Shown one piece after another: positions 45,685-59,200 of a stretch of DNA of 64,000 nucleotides. The stretch's first letter is position 1; each line of letters opens with the position of its first letter. Under the pieces are notes generated by a model that had not been told where the DNA came from, did not search any database, and saw nothing but the letters and a program-made list of their open reading frames with translations. The translations under genes and the position numbers were made by a program. Origin of the DNA: Rotaria sordida (lineage: Eukaryota > Rotifera > Eurotatoria > Philodinida > Philodinidae); contig CAJNOL010000788.1 in NCBI GenBank assembly GCA_905250125.1, positions 1 through 64,000 of the forward strand, read 5' to 3'.

Positions 45685-48090
45685 ATGGATCAAAACAACG
45701 GAAAACAACTTTCACCATGGAAAGCTCCATCACGTATATCATTAAAACGTATTCGTCATAAAATAAATTCAGATTTATCAGTTCAAACACTTTCATCATC
45801 ATCATCAACAATAATTGAAAAAAATTCTCAAAAACAAAATGGAAAACGAAATCGTCTTGTTATTAATAAATTTGCATTAGCACGTTCAATATCAACACCA
45901 ACAAGTGATGAAAATCTTACACCAACAATATTAGAAAAATCTAATAATGATGAACATTTACTTGCACGACTTCATCAAATAATGCCACCACCACCACCAT
46001 CATCATCAACGAATGACAAATATTTTAAAAGTTTTTCATTTGAAGAAACATTTTATAATTCGGAACCAAGTAAAAAACAAACAAAAAAAAATAAATTTTT
46101 TAAATAAAATTTTTTACAATTTAGATAAAATATCTGATGAAATTGTTTCTTCATTTCCAATTGATTGGTCATTAAAATCATCATGTCGTTTTTATTCTCT
46201 TAATTCATCATCATTTTTAAATAATTTTATGAAACTTCGTTCTACAGATGAATCTCTTGCATTAGAATATATTTGTTCAAATACATTACAAGATAATGAA
46301 AAAGCTCTTTTTCGTTCTCTTACATCATATTGGACATATCCACATATAACTTGGCTTAAATTATTTCCACGTTTACAACAACAAATAAATATTAATTTTT
46401 CATCATTAGATGAACAAGCACAAATTGCTTTACAAGATGAATGGAAAATTGCATTTCAATCACTTTTTCAATCATTTAGAACAAAATATTCATCTTTTTT
46501 TTATATGTGTACACATACATTTAATATTTTATTTCGAGAAGATTCTTTATCACAAATTATTGCAATTATTAGTCCAACAACAAGTGGTTTAAGATCAACA
46601 CTTGAACGAGAAGGAATTGAATTTACAATGGCTGAGTAAGTTAAATATATAACAACATAAGAAAAAAATCAATGAATAATAACATTGTCAGTTTAGATTA
46701 TTTATCTACATACAACATTTAAAATAGATTATTTCAACACCGATGAAATATTCTTAATGATATTTCGTTGTGTTCATTTCTATCAGTCTGACTAGGTGTG
46801 CACCAGTGCCAGTGACTGGATCCCAGTCAGACTGAATACTTAGTTATTTGATGTTTATTAAAAATGAATCCGGTTTTTTTCCATTTTTCATTTCAGTATC
46901 GATCTTACAGGAAACATTTTTCTAAAACAAGCTATTATAGAAATCCATTTATCTAGAAAGATTATCTATAGCAAAGAAAATAATTCAACAGATGATAATA
47001 AACGAAAACTATACCTGAATAGATAGTTCGCAAAAGTTTAATGATGACATATGAAATTTATTTATAGTATTCTGAATTATAACGATTGATACATAGAAAT
47101 ATATGATTAGCCAATGGATTCAATGTTATAGCTTGCATCAGTACTTCAACAGTCTAAGAACCACTGTATGACAATATACTAGGAAAGAAGAAAGTACTAC
47201 TCGACTAATGAACTAAAGATTAAATGACTGAGTACCCAGTCGGACTGGGACTGGTGCATCTCTACTATCAGTAGTGTCAGGTTGAGATAATAAGGTAGCA
47301 AATTGAAATATTTTTACTAAGTTAGTTCAGTTTCTGCAGTTGAACTGTAATTTTATGTTAACACTCTGTGTTTTTCTATCGTTATAAAAACTTTCTGTTT
47401 ACACTAAATAGTTGTATTTTGATAGTCTAACAAAGATTTTTTCAAAGAAAATTGAAGGTCTCTAATAAATAAAATGATCTAATATGGATAATATTTTTTA
47501 GTGGTGGTTCATTAAATAATTCAGCAAATAAGAATAATGATGAAGAAGACGATGATAATGGTGATGAAAATGATGTAACATGTGCTCAATGGTTAGAAGA
47601 TATGGGTTTATCAGCAGCTTCTTCAACAAATACAACTAATGAAAGACGATGTTTATCATCAAATAAAAAATTTTTAAATGAAAAAACACGTTCAACAGCA
47701 ATTGTTATTCGAGATTTATCTTCTGTAAATAGTTTATTTAATTTTCTTTTAAATAAATCTCAACGAACATGTATGTCATTAACTGGACCATTAACAGGAA
47801 TACCTCCAACATTAATTTCACCACGTCCATTTCTTAATTCAACATTAAAATATTTAAATATACATTTTCAATCAAATTCAATAGTTACAATTGATGGTGG
47901 ACCTTTATTACCTGATCGTATTAAAGGTTTATGGAATTTAATTACAGAAAAAAATCAACAAATACAAATGACATGTACAAATGTTGAACGAACATCAGCA
48001 TTAAATTTAGATGGTGAACAAGGTCGAACAATAAAACAAATTTCAATAAATGATAAACGTGATTTACGTGTACAATTTACAACAGTCTGA
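45685..48090 (+). CDS. DONSON: DONSON replication-fork protein homologue
   Basis: Three exons, 45685-46069, 46125-46635 and 47502-48090, give 494 residues. The N terminus is low-complexity (Ser, Pro and Asn runs), as in the family. The conserved core includes FPIDWSLKSS, WTYPHITWLKLFPR, WKIAFQSLFQSFRTKYSSFF and FNILFREDSL, followed by GLRSTLEREGIEF, then SLTGPLTGIPPTLISPRPFL and STLKYLNIHF near the C terminus. DONSON works in the nucleus in CMG helicase loading at replication origins and in fork protection. Intron 1 is 55 bp; intron 2 (46636-47501) is 866 bp because of an inserted hAT-like element. An acidic stretch (DEEDDDNGDEND) follows that intron. The first exon start is the first Met after the leader. 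Confidence 0.9.
46788..47264. mobile_element. hAT-like miniature element, copy B, in DONSON intron 2 (477 bp)
   Basis: The ends carry GTGCACCAGTGCCAGT and ACTGGGACTGGTGCATC. Exact 8-bp repeats CTATCAGT flank it (46780-46787 and 47265-47272). Its right half (47045-47264) is the inverse of 38380-38600, so it belongs to the same family as copy A in the NDUFA10 intron. Confidence 0.8.
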
Positions 48091-48483
48091 TCATTTCTTG
48101 TATATTTAATATCTAGTCAACCTATTTGGTTACTTTATTTATCATGTCAGATATTTTCATTCAACAATTTATTATTCATTATATTTACTCGATTTTTTTT
48201 TTCGTTTTTTTTGTCTTAAAAATAAATTTAAAGGTGTTCTGACCTTTTTTAAACAAAACATTCAAATAATTAAAGAATATTTATTAGAAAATAGCTCAAT
48301 AGACGAATCATATTTTGTCGTATAAATATTTCTATTAAATAAAACTTTTCCTTATCTTATTTAGATCTTTTCAACTAAGATATTTGAGATAGTAGAATCT
48401 CAATAATAATATCTCTAACAAAACAGTAGCATATCCTTTTTCCAATGAGAGATACATGATTAAATGAATCAGATAATGCTTAC
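48091..48483. other. 3' region of DONSON
   Basis: AT-rich trailing sequence with T runs. No other feature is seen. Confidence 0.5.
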
Positions 48484-48620
48484 AAGGAAACGTTTTCAAC
48501 TGATCAATTGCTTTTGAATTTGAACTCAACGCATAAGGTAGACTAGTGAGATATGAAAGACTTCAAAAGGCTAACTGCTCTTGGATCTTCACTCAAAAAA
48601 ATCAAGACTTATGAAGTGTA
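48484..48620. repeat. Diverged fragment of the 43111-43732 foldback arm
   Basis: It shares GGAAACGTTTTCAACTG, a TTGAACTCxAxG stretch and AGTGAGATATGAAA in the same order as the arm at 43112-43240. It is a single, degraded copy. Confidence 0.65.
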
Positions 48621-48671
48621 TAGACAAGACACTTCAAATGTCCACGGATGATCGATTTTAGACATTCGAGC

Positions 48672-48789
48672 CAGTGTTTTATCCAGGATTTTTTCTCCGG
48701 AGGGACGATTTGGAATTTCGGGGGGGGGGGGGGGGGTCAATTTTCGGGGGGGGGCGGCCCCCCCGGGCACCCCTCTGGATAAAACACTG
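48672..48789. mobile_element. hAT-like miniature element with a 17-G run (118 bp)
   Basis: Ends CAGTGTTTTATCCAG and CTGGATAAAACACTG are exact inverses. They are flanked by the perfect 8-bp repeat ATTCGAGC (48664-48671 and 48790-48797). The middle has 17 consecutive G (48720-48736) and a second G run followed by C runs. The composition is opposite to that of the host. Confidence 0.9.
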
Positions 48790-48864
48790 ATTCGAGCGTT
48801 TTGCTCACTTCAGGTTCGATGATTTAGAACAATCAGATAAGCATGTAACATCTATCTTTTCTAG

Positions 48865-49185
48865 ACGTCCTCAACTGATCTACGAGCCACCAATTCTAGA
48901 AATGATTGTCTGTTGATATGGATAGTGCGTATTAAGAAAATTATTTTTGATAAAATAATTTTATACTTTTTCTTATCAATTTTAATTTCTTTTTGTCAAA
49001 CTTAATTTAACATCGTGTGGAAAACTGTTTTAAAAATGATATTAAGCTAAATTTGAAAAAAAAAATTAAAATTGATGAGAAAAAGTATGAAATTATTTTG
49101 TCAAAAAATATTTTTTTTAATACGAACTATTCATATCGAAATGCAATCATTTCTCGAATTGGTAGCTCGTAGAGCAGCTGAAGTA
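48865..49185. mobile_element. Foldback element with about 140-bp arms
   Basis: Left arm about 48865-49010 and right arm about 49040-49185 are inverse. They share CTACGAGCTACCAATT-like, AATGATTG and ACTTTTTCTTATCAATTTTAA blocks. No coding sequence. Confidence 0.6.
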
Positions 49186-49726
49186 TCGAAGTTGTTTAAA
49201 AAGTTAGTAGCACATAGATGTTCATAATATAATCTAGAAAAAACAAATGAATATAACATAGTTAGATAAAACGAAAAATTGAAAGACAATTTCTAAAAGA
49301 CGTACTAAATAACTTGAAATAATTTCTTTCAATACTTTAAGTTGTAATTATATCATTAACTTTTCAATCATTACATGTTGAACGAATGGATTGTGATGAA
49401 TAATAATAAGATGAAATTTTTTACAAAAATATAAAATCATTTGACTGCAAAATACGTTGTGATCGTCAACGTCTGGGTCAAAGGGGTGTGGGGGTATTAG
49501 TAGGATATATCGACACCGATAATGTCAATACTATTTGTGACGAGATAAATTATGTCGAAAATTATTTATAAGTGACTAGATGATATATTATGAAATCAAA
49601 TATCAAATACAACATAAAGTTTTCGAAGTGATTCACTACTTTGTGCGTAAAGGTGAAGTCATTCATCTTTAACATCTTCTCGGCCTTCACAAAACAATTT
49701 GGACTACCTTTCTACTATCCTAACGA
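49186..49726. other. Spacer between foldback elements
   Basis: AT-rich. A short GC-richer patch near 49470-49500 is unexplained. No gene is seen. Confidence 0.45.
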
Positions 49727-50567
49727 TGGAGATGTTTGTATTGTAATTGAGCTAGACCTGATATTTTGGCGTCAAATGAAAGCTGTCATCGCTAAAGTAA
49801 GAAGTTTAAAATATGAACTGCTGTTGGTGCATTATTATATAGATGCTTGAATTGTACATAATTCTGAGTATGAGTATTGTAGATGAGGATTATTTAGATT
49901 GATTCTTTGTACAATCAATTGAATATTTTGATAGTGCGTACTTCAAAAGTTTTTCTAAAATGAATCAATCGCATCAGGATCATGTAAATGTAGGTATCAT
50001 CTGAACTCTATCTAATATCAATATAGAAAAAAATTAACTGGAAACTAATAAAAACTTAACTGAGCAATAGTTTTTCCTTTTACACGATAGATATAATAGA
50101 TAATAGAAAGAGTAATTCTTCAAATCCATATTTCTTTGAAACTCGTTAAGACCAATAGAAAAGAAACGGTCAATCTTTAGACCACCAAGTATGGCATCAA
50201 TACATTCGAAATTCAAACATCATAAGTGAAAAGTATCTTTCGAATACATTATAAACCTTTGTCTATATTGATATTAGTTAGAATTGAGAAGATACCTATA
50301 TTTATATGATCCTGATGCGATTGATTCATTTCAAAAAAAAACTTTTGAAGTACGCACTATCGAAATATTCAGTTGATTGTACAAAGAATCAATCTAAATA
50401 ATCCTCATCTACAATACTCATACTCAGAATTATGTACAATTCAAGCATCTATATAATGATGCACCAACAACAGTTCATATTTTAAACTTCTTACTTTGGC
50501 AATGAGAGCTTTCATTTGACACCAAAATATCAGGTCTAGCTCAATTATAATACAAATATCTCCATTG
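49727..50567. mobile_element. Long foldback element with about 300-bp arms
   Basis: Left arm about 49727-50030 and right arm about 50255-50567 match closely as inverse copies. Shared blocks include GAGCTAGACCTGATATTTTG, TGAACTG-TGTTGGTGCAT, and TAGTGCGTACTTCAAAAGTT. Open frames within (49641-49850) are by-products of the repeat. Confidence 0.75.
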
Positions 50568-50789
50568 AAAGTGCAGAAACTTGATCACCAAAAACAGAAT
50601 GTAGTTCATCGTAAATAATTCTTGCTTGGATATTAAGTGCCCTACATACTTTAATGTAGAAACAAAAGTTTTTCTTATCCATATTAGTAAAAATGAATAA
50701 TGTTATGATTTAATTTAATTATTTTGCTTTATCTTTCTTAGAACACAATTATACAGTAGGTCTATACATAAAGCATACAAAACATGTGT

Positions 50790-51290
50790 CTTTTTACACA
50801 CATGTATTGACAGCTAAGCATTGAGGGAGACGAAAAAAAAAACAAAGGAAAAAAAGAGAGAAGAAGAACAAAGAGAATAACAAGTAGATAATACACATCG
50901 AACACACAATATAATTTAATACAATCAACACACATCATACCAAAACAAATCTTATCGAAAGTTTATTATTATGATATTAATTTAAGTATGATCAAATAGC
51001 ATAGAAAAATAGAGCTTTCTATAAAGAATTACGATACCTTCGGCACTACTTTTGAATTGACGTAAGTATATATGTGAGGAGAGTTAGGCATTAAAAGAGA
51101 CAAGAAAAAAGGAATAAAGAAAAGAGAGGAAAAGAGTAAATAGAACATGAAGACGAGAGTACACATAGAAGACAATATGAACTAATTTTATTCTTACATG
51201 TCATAGGTAAACAAATTTCATGGAAATTTTATTATTATGATACTAGATGAAGAATCATTAATTAACACAGAAAAATAGATCATTGTTTTT
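50790..51290. repeat. Diverged direct repeat of about 240 bp
   Basis: Two units in the same orientation, about 50790-51020 and 51060-51290. Each has a GCATT near its start, an A/G-rich stretch, GTAnATA, ACACAT, TTTATTATTATGATA and AGAAAAATAGA in the same order. Confidence 0.55.
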
Positions 51291-54200
51291 TCTCTCACTA
51301 CTTTTGGACTACTCTAAGTAATTAAACAATCAATCGACAGCATTCTTTAAAAATCTGTCGATAATAGAATTCTCGTAGCTATGAATTTTATTATGATTAC
51401 CTTTCACGCTCATCCCGATATTAATCAGCTAATTGACCGAAACGTAACTGTTTTGATTTACAATGACAACGAAAATTAACTGACTGCTCTAAAACGTAAA
51501 TCTCATTAGAAGAAAAACGATTTACGATAAATAGTAGACACAACTATTTCTTTTTTATGATATCTCGTTTTTTTTCCAAAACTTGAAATTCATGCTTCAC
51601 ATCACATGTCGTATTCGAGTTCGATTCGAATACCATCTAGTTTTGAATAGCTATGAAGAATTAATTAAATAGAAGAATATTTATTTAAAAAGTGTCTCTT
51701 TTGAGAAGCGGCAGTTTGGGATGGCATTCTATATTCTATCTTTCCTTAATATATTATATCCTTTTGATATGATAAAAGTAAACTGAGTCTCAACAATTAT
51801 AATCTTCTTGATTTGTTATTGATTAGCATCGTAACTTTACGAATTAACTCAATAATTATTGAATGAATAATAAATATGATGTTTTTCTTTCAATGATTTT
51901 TTTTTTCTTATCTCATTAGAATATGATAGGAAACAGGGGTTCGAATGGACTATCAAGCCTGTGTCTGTGACATATATGCAAGCAAAGCTAATCGTTGGAA
52001 AGAGACAAGGTGTTTGTCGGTTATTTCGTTTTTAAATTTAAAGTACAAGGTCGTTTTCTTGTGCAAATAATATAAAGGTCACAAAGTACAATGGACGTCC
52101 TGCAATGCTACAAGGTGAGAAATGAAATTTTATCAATTTAACTGCAAATAATCACAACTAATTACATACTATGACTAAATTCGTTCAGTTGCTGCGCACA
52201 GTGTTAATTGCTTATTATTGTTATTCTATGTAAATTGTTGTCTAATTCTTATTATTCTCTGATTGATAGGAATTTGTAAATATTGAAAAATGATACAAAA
52301 TTTAAAAACAAACCAGTAGAGAAACGAAAGAATGAATGATGAAAAGAAATGACATGTGAAATTTGTAAATAGTTCATAATCCATCAGAGATCCTAACCCT
52401 ATGCCGATTATGGATCAAGCTGGTTAATTTATCAATATTTCTGACTGATACTTATATTATTTTGAAATATCTATTGTTAAGTTATCTTCTCCAATTAATT
52501 TATCAAATAAATTAAAGAAATTCATAATCAAAAATAGAATTGCTTTTTTTCTTCTACGAATATATAGCATGACCTTCTTGTTTTCATATTATGATTCTCT
52601 ATTGTTTTTCATTCAAATATCATTACAATATTAACATATAAAAAATAAACAAATATTAGCAAGCAGATCAACACGAGAAAAACATACGTCAGATATAGAT
52701 AGGTCAAACAAATTCATAGCCTGTCATATGTTCATTCAATCTATGAAAAATCAAAAAATTGTTTAGAATTCTGATAAGAATTGTTAACAAAAAATTCGAA
52801 ATTAACTACTATTTTTAGTTAAAGTAAATATTAATGATTCATACTTGGGAAAAAAGAAAATTCTTATTATAATGCATTTTCAATGTTACATTGTTTAGTT
52901 ATTATCATTTTAAAATACGTTATGCAAGACATTGTCATTTTGAGTCAACATAAAATTTCAAACAAAACAATATTAACTAACAAATAAATAATGCTCAAAT
53001 ATACGAAACATAATTTTATATTAAATAAAATGACGTTACAAGCAAAGTTGATCGTGAGAAAATGACATAAGATAATGTAATGTTATGTATTCTGGACTTT
53101 CAATAGAAACCATAAGACAAGAATAGAATAGATGAGATAAGAATAATAATCATGTATCGTCTTGTCACTATGAGTAGACAAGAATGTGGTTATAGGGAGT
53201 GATACACACTCCCCTCCACTTTTAGAAAATTGTTTATGCAGCTTTTCAGCTCTCAAAAAATGTCCTTGTACATCTCCTGCTGCTACGTTTTTCTCTTCGA
53301 CACATTTCTAATTGAATAAGAAATTTTTCATCTATGTTTTTTTTTTGTTAAATCGATATGAAGCAAAGATTTCTTATGAAGAATCAATGCTCAAAGAGAA
53401 ATAACTTTTAGTTTCTGCATCAACTCTCCCTTTCAAAAAAAAAACAAAGCAAATAATAGAATAAATATTTGTTAACTGACAGGTCAAATTCTTTTTTTTT
53501 TTCTTCTTTTAAAATGTTATAGATGTCACTATATCACAAGGCTGACGTCATTACACCTCTATATTTGACACAATAAACAAGATGGCGTCGTATTTCCCAT
53601 TATTTCTTTTCTATTCTTTCATATATTGCCTTGCTCAGTGTTACTTTCGTCCCGCACATCCCGTGATCATTGTCGTTCGTGCTTCTTTTTTTTTTGTTGT
53701 TCTTTTACTTCATCGTTTTCTTGGCTAATGTTGATGTCAAACCATCGATGAAAAGAAAAAAAAACTCGACACTTTTTTTTTTCTTATAGTGTGGGTACAT
53801 AGATTCAAAAAGAATCGAGAAAGATACAGAACGAAGGAGAAAAAAAAGCGTCTATAAAAAGGAGTGTCTGTTAACTATACAACAGCGGCCATGACAGACA
53901 ACAGTAAATCGGCAACAACAACAAGTCAAACAAAAAAAAAAAAAAACTTTGCTCATATTCTTTCTTTTTTCTTTTTTTTTTTTGTTTCAGTATATATATT
54001 ATATATATTGTAAAATAAACAGGCCAAAAAAACTCAGTTGTGTAAGTAACATCGTCATGTTGGTCTGATTTCCCTCCTATTTTAATCAATCTTCGAGCAA
54101 CTGCTAAAACAGCAGACTCTCTTAATTAACCTTATTCCTTTATAAATTTCATCACCATCATCATCATCATCATCATTATGTCGACGTCAATATGGCATAT

Positions 54201-54468
54201 TCAACAACATCAAATAAATAATGTCTATCTTAATTAAAAATGAATGCCCAGTAAATTTCAATCAATAAATAATAACAATAAATATTTTTCAACTGGGTGG
54301 CAAGGGCAGTACTGGTCAAAAACAACAACAGGTTTGTTATTACTTCATATATTTGAAATATATGAAAGAAGAAAAATTCATTGCATCATACATTTTGTTT
54401 TTCATAACAGGTATTAATAATCAGTGGTTATCAACAAATTCTTTTTTATAAATCTTATAAAAACCGCA
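51291..54468. other. Gene-poor region and cyclin 5' region
   Basis: AT-rich with no supported gene up to about 53.8 kb. A GC-richer stretch at 53540-53680 and (CAT)n at about 54150-54178 precede the cyclin gene. An untranslated exon with a donor near 54331 and an acceptor near 54410 could belong to the cyclin transcript. Confidence 0.45.
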
Positions 54469-56249
54469 ATGGTAATTGTCGTGGTGGGTCTTCGAACAGC
54501 TGGACAAACACTAAATTCATTAACATCATCCCTAGAAAGATTATGCTCCAAAGAAGAACGAACATGGAAAGATCGAATATTCAATCAGATTAGATTAGTA
54601 AGTTTTGTTTTTCCTTCTTGTTTTTTTCTTAGACTAGAATATAATGAAGAAGAAGGCAAAAAAACATCTTCTTGTTTTTGTTCTTTTCTCTTCTTATAGA
54701 GAATATTTTTGTCGGTTGTTTTATATATTTAGTGTAAGACTACATCTTGTTGATAATCATAAGAATCATGTTGAAAGGGCAACATAATTTTTTTTTGAGG
54801 AGAAATGAGAGGCAAATATAGATAACAACAGTTAATATCTTCTATTTACATTTGTTGAAGAAATAGCAAAGAAAGAAAGAAAGAAAGAAAAGAGAATATT
54901 ATGTGTATACAAATGGATAAAGAATGTTTTCGTCTAGGTCTTTTTCTTCTTCTTCTTCTTCTTTTCGATATATAAACATCACCCATCAATCATTGTGCCT
55001 CCAAGGTATAGAAAAACTTAATCCATGGTGATTGATGTCTTTTTTTTTCAGTAAAAATTTTACACCTTGACAAAAAAAATAAAATAAATAGAGGTTTCGA
55101 GATTTACATTATATGAAAAGTTTTTATTTATTTTTGAGAATGGGATTTCAGTGGGTGTTCTTTTTTCTCTATTATTATGATTATTATTAATTAAACAAAA
55201 ATACGATATAATCATTTGATTAATTTTATAATTATAATAAAATATTTATTTTTTAAGGACGAAGTGAACAGTTCCCAACGTAATCATGCATCATCATGGC
55301 TTCGTAAAGTGGCAGCATCAATGCATTTCGGTATAGATACATATGCACTTAGTGTTGATTTACTTGATCGATTTTTGGCTACACTTAAAGTATGTTTTAT
55401 GAAAATTTTGAGAAAAATATTTAAAAAAAAAACCTTTTTTTTTTCCTTAAAGGTTCGTCCTAAATTTCTGGAATGTTTGGCTGTCGGTTGTTTGTATATA
55501 GCGGCCAAATGTAAAGAAGAAGATGATACAATTCCTATAACACCAGAATTTGTTATCGATTGTAATGCAAGTTGTTCAGCTAATGAGCTTCTTCGTATGG
55601 AACGTTTAATTTTAGAAAAATTTAATTGGTATGCTGATTTTGTAACATCAGTAGATTTTTTACAAATTGTAAGATGCAAAAAAAACAAAATTTTACATTT
55701 ACTTTTAATAAGAATATTTATTTTCTTTTTTTTTTAGTATTTTGCACTTTTACTACTTAAATCTAATAGTCAACATGAAGGAAATGATAATGAAAAAATT
55801 TTAGTTGAAAAATATGTTGATTTAGAATTAAAATTAGCATCATGTTTACAACATCATCGTTTAGCTACGTTTAAACCAAGAATTCTTGCATTAGCTTTAA
55901 TAAGTTTAGAATTAGAAAAACAACAAGTATTAGAACCTGAAATCAATATTGATTGGCTTGCTTCTATTACTTATTTACAACATTTAGCAAAAGTAAATTA
56001 GAAATAAAAAAAAAATTAATTTTCTTTGTTTTTGTTTTTAAGATTGAAAGTGATGCTTTATTATCATGTCGAGATTTGATTGTTCGTCTGTCACCATCAT
56101 ATAAGGTTGTTCGATTGGAATTATCTGATCTTGCTTTTATATCCCGTGCTTATAATTCTTCAAGTTCATTGAAACCATTGATTAATTTATCTGGTCGACC
56201 AACCTATGCCGATGTTGTTTGTGGTCGTGCTGCTCCTGCTGCCCAATAA
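54469..56249 (+). CDS. CCNI: Cyclin of the I/G type
   Basis: Five exons, 54469-54597, 55258-55389, 55453-55668, 55738-55992 and 56043-56249, give 312 residues. The cyclin box reads RNHASSWLRKVAASMHFG, then LSVDLLDRFLATLK, RPKFLECLAVGCLYIAAKCK EED, and ELLRMERLILEKFNW. The order of SLDRFLA, KxxEED and RMERxILxKxNW is closest to cyclin I, with cyclin G next. The second part (PRILALALISLELEK and ALLSCRDLIVRLS) matches the C-terminal cyclin fold of that group. These atypical cyclins do not oscillate strongly and act in stress or differentiation, in part with CDK5. Intron 1 is 660 bp; the others are 50-70 bp. I started at the ATG at 54469; upstream sequence lacks another in-frame Met. Confidence 0.8.
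54943..54965. repeat. CTT trinucleotide microsatellite
   Basis: A run of TTC/CTT units in cyclin intron 1. Confidence 0.75.
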
Positions 56250-59200
56250 ATGTGTATCAAAATATTAATTTCTTTTTACAAAAAAAAAAAAACAAAAAAA
56301 AACAAAAAGATTTCATTTGAGCATTAAGAACAAACTCAAAAAAAAATAATAATTGAAGATGGTGAAGTCAAAAAAAAATCAAGGCTTTATTTCTTTTCTT
56401 TTTTCTTTTCTCGCTTTTTTTTTTCTTTTATTTTCTTTTTTTCCTTTGCTTAATCCAAAGTTGACGTCGAATGTCTGATATTAACATAGATGTACACATA
56501 TAAATCTATTCTCCATTAATTTTATTTCTATCTCATTTTGAAACAGTAGCTGACAGAGAAAAAAAAAAAAACAAAACAGTTAGAAAACAGAAAACAATCT
56601 TGTAAATTAACATGAGAATGCATTCCATCTTTGTCGATCAGCAAGTAAGTGGCAAAATCACGATAGTATTATACAAAAAATAAAAAAAACCAAAACTTAT
56701 TGGAGAATGGATTTCGTTCATTTATTTCTATTTTGTGTCTTGTCTACAATCTTAGATATAAATATATACCTATATATTATTTTTATTTTCACTCCATGTA
56801 TAAAGCAAAAAAAAAATAAAATATATAAATTGTATTTATTGTCCTATATACTTCTTGTGCTTCTATAATGTAAATAGAGATGATCTCATTATAACACAAA
56901 CGTTTTATCTTTTGTTCATTATTCTTTACATTTTATTTTATTGTAATATTTATCTCTAGAACTTTCCTGTCCTTTTTCGTTCTTTTCTCTTTTTTTCTTT
57001 CTTTTTTTCATTTGTCTCGAATAGCTACCATATCCTTTTGTGTACATAGATACTGAGAAAAAAAAACTGAGCAAAATAAATAAATAAATAAATATGTAGA
57101 AATATGAAAATAATTCAGTCCTTGGTAATATATATATATATGCATCTATGGCCTTGGCTGATATAATCTTAGTTAGATGAGAATATTATGAAATGACATA
57201 GAATTCAATGATTTATTGATACAAAAACAAGGCTATTTTTAGTTTTGAAGGTCGTAATAAATAAATACAAATGAAAAAAAGCAAAATCAATGTAAACAAA
57301 TGCATAAAAACAAGACGGAAAATATCATAGATTGGTAAACAAAAATGTAATTGAAGTAATGGGTGTCGAAAGAAAAACGCACTTCACTTTTTTTTTTATA
57401 CTGCATCAACCTTAATAAAAAAACCTTGAAATTTTATATCAGCTTCATGGCAAACAATGTATGCATTTCAGAGAAATATAGGTTCAGTGAATTGAATCTA
57501 CTGTGTCTAATGTAGTAATTATCTGTACCTAAAAGTAATAATGACATTTATCAAGTGGCAATTGACAGATTCGTTATTATTTGCATTACAAATGATTGTA
57601 TTGATAGAGTTAGTTTAAAAAAGTAGAATAATAAGTACTTATAAAGCAATATTTAATCTATATAAAACTGTTCATATATACTTAATGATCAATATTTAGA
57701 TTAAGCAATTTTTCTAATAAAAAAAATAAAATAAATAACGTTCGAAATATTCTCAATAGAATATAGAATGTATTATTTTCACATTGATTTCATTGTATAA
57801 TTATTCATTTGATTTATTTTCATCATCAATAAAATGATTGATCAAAATCGTATTTATTTATTATTTTTGTCTCATTACATTGTTGATTACAATCTTTTTA
57901 CTTTTCATATAACCTTGACAAAAAATATTCAATTATTTGAAATTTTTATGTTTTTTTTATTCTCTTAATATTTATGATCGATATTTGATAATATTAGATC
58001 AAAATATTCTATTATCATAATGAAATAATAATTAATATTTATTAATGAATTATGTTTTAAATTCATTAATAAGTTATTATATTAAGATAATCATAGAAAA
58101 TATATTCTAAACATAAAAAGCTTTTAATACAATCTTTGTGGGATTAAATTGTAAAACATGATGTAGATACTGTTGTTAATCATAGTCAGATTGTTTTATT
58201 CGTTCTATTTTAGGAAGCAGATTTCTTCACCATCCATTCATTTAATCCTCCAGAAATGTGATAAGGCAGTAGTTCATTTATTGCAACAAGATGTTATTGA
58301 TATACATTCTATGATTGTATATCTATAATGATCTGTAGCAGAGAGGAAGGACGTTACTAGAGGTGTCTATAATGAACTATTTCTGGCGTATCTGTCGATC
58401 TTATCTGTCAGGGTCTATGGAACGCCGAAGGTGTAGTTGCAACTTTCTAACTTCAATGCTTCAACATTGTTAGATCATGTTTCACAAAATTATCAACTGA
58501 ATTGAATTTTTTTACAAATTTGATTAAATATTTCTGATTTGTATCATAAAAGTTATTGTATTTATGAGACAGCACATAAATAGAAAAATATTTAAAAAAT
58601 AACCAAACGAAAAAAAAAAAGAAATTGAGTAATATATGACAGTTGAAAGTTTTTCATACCATCGATTTATAATTATATCTTCTAATTATTATTTTAGTTA
58701 GGAAAATATCAGTAGACAAATTGAAATATTTTTATATCATCAACGAAAAGTTTTCTAATATTTTTTTTTTGAAATAAAATATTTGTTTATCTTTCATGAC
58801 TATTTATTTTAACATTTCTACTAAAAACTAATCTTTTTATCTTTGTTTATAAATTTTTCATTAAATGACATAGATATATTATACAGATAAAGATTCGATG
58901 AGCCATATATAATTAATCAGTTCGTGCATATCGAATGTAATATGAAATGATTTAAATTAAAGGAAAAAAACTAATTCTAAAAAAAAGATTCGTTGTATTA
59001 GATAATTGTAACACAGGCAGATTTTTATCTTAATTAAACTTACAGATAATATCATCTTGCGTAATAATATCTAACAGCAGGAATAAAAACTTTCATCTCA
59101 GATAAACGATATAATTGATGTCTGAGAAAAGGTTGCGTGATCTATGTATCATTTTCTTTTTTTTCCTATATATACATATTTGTATATGTTTTTGCCTTTC

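Noticed and set aside
48720..48776. G and C runs considered as a telomere-like or CpG-island feature
   Set aside because: They are the core of a 118-bp element with exact inverted ends and an 8-bp target duplication.
55284..55688. 134-codon minus-strand open frame
   Set aside because: It is the reverse of cyclin exons 2-3, which read as a convincing cyclin box.
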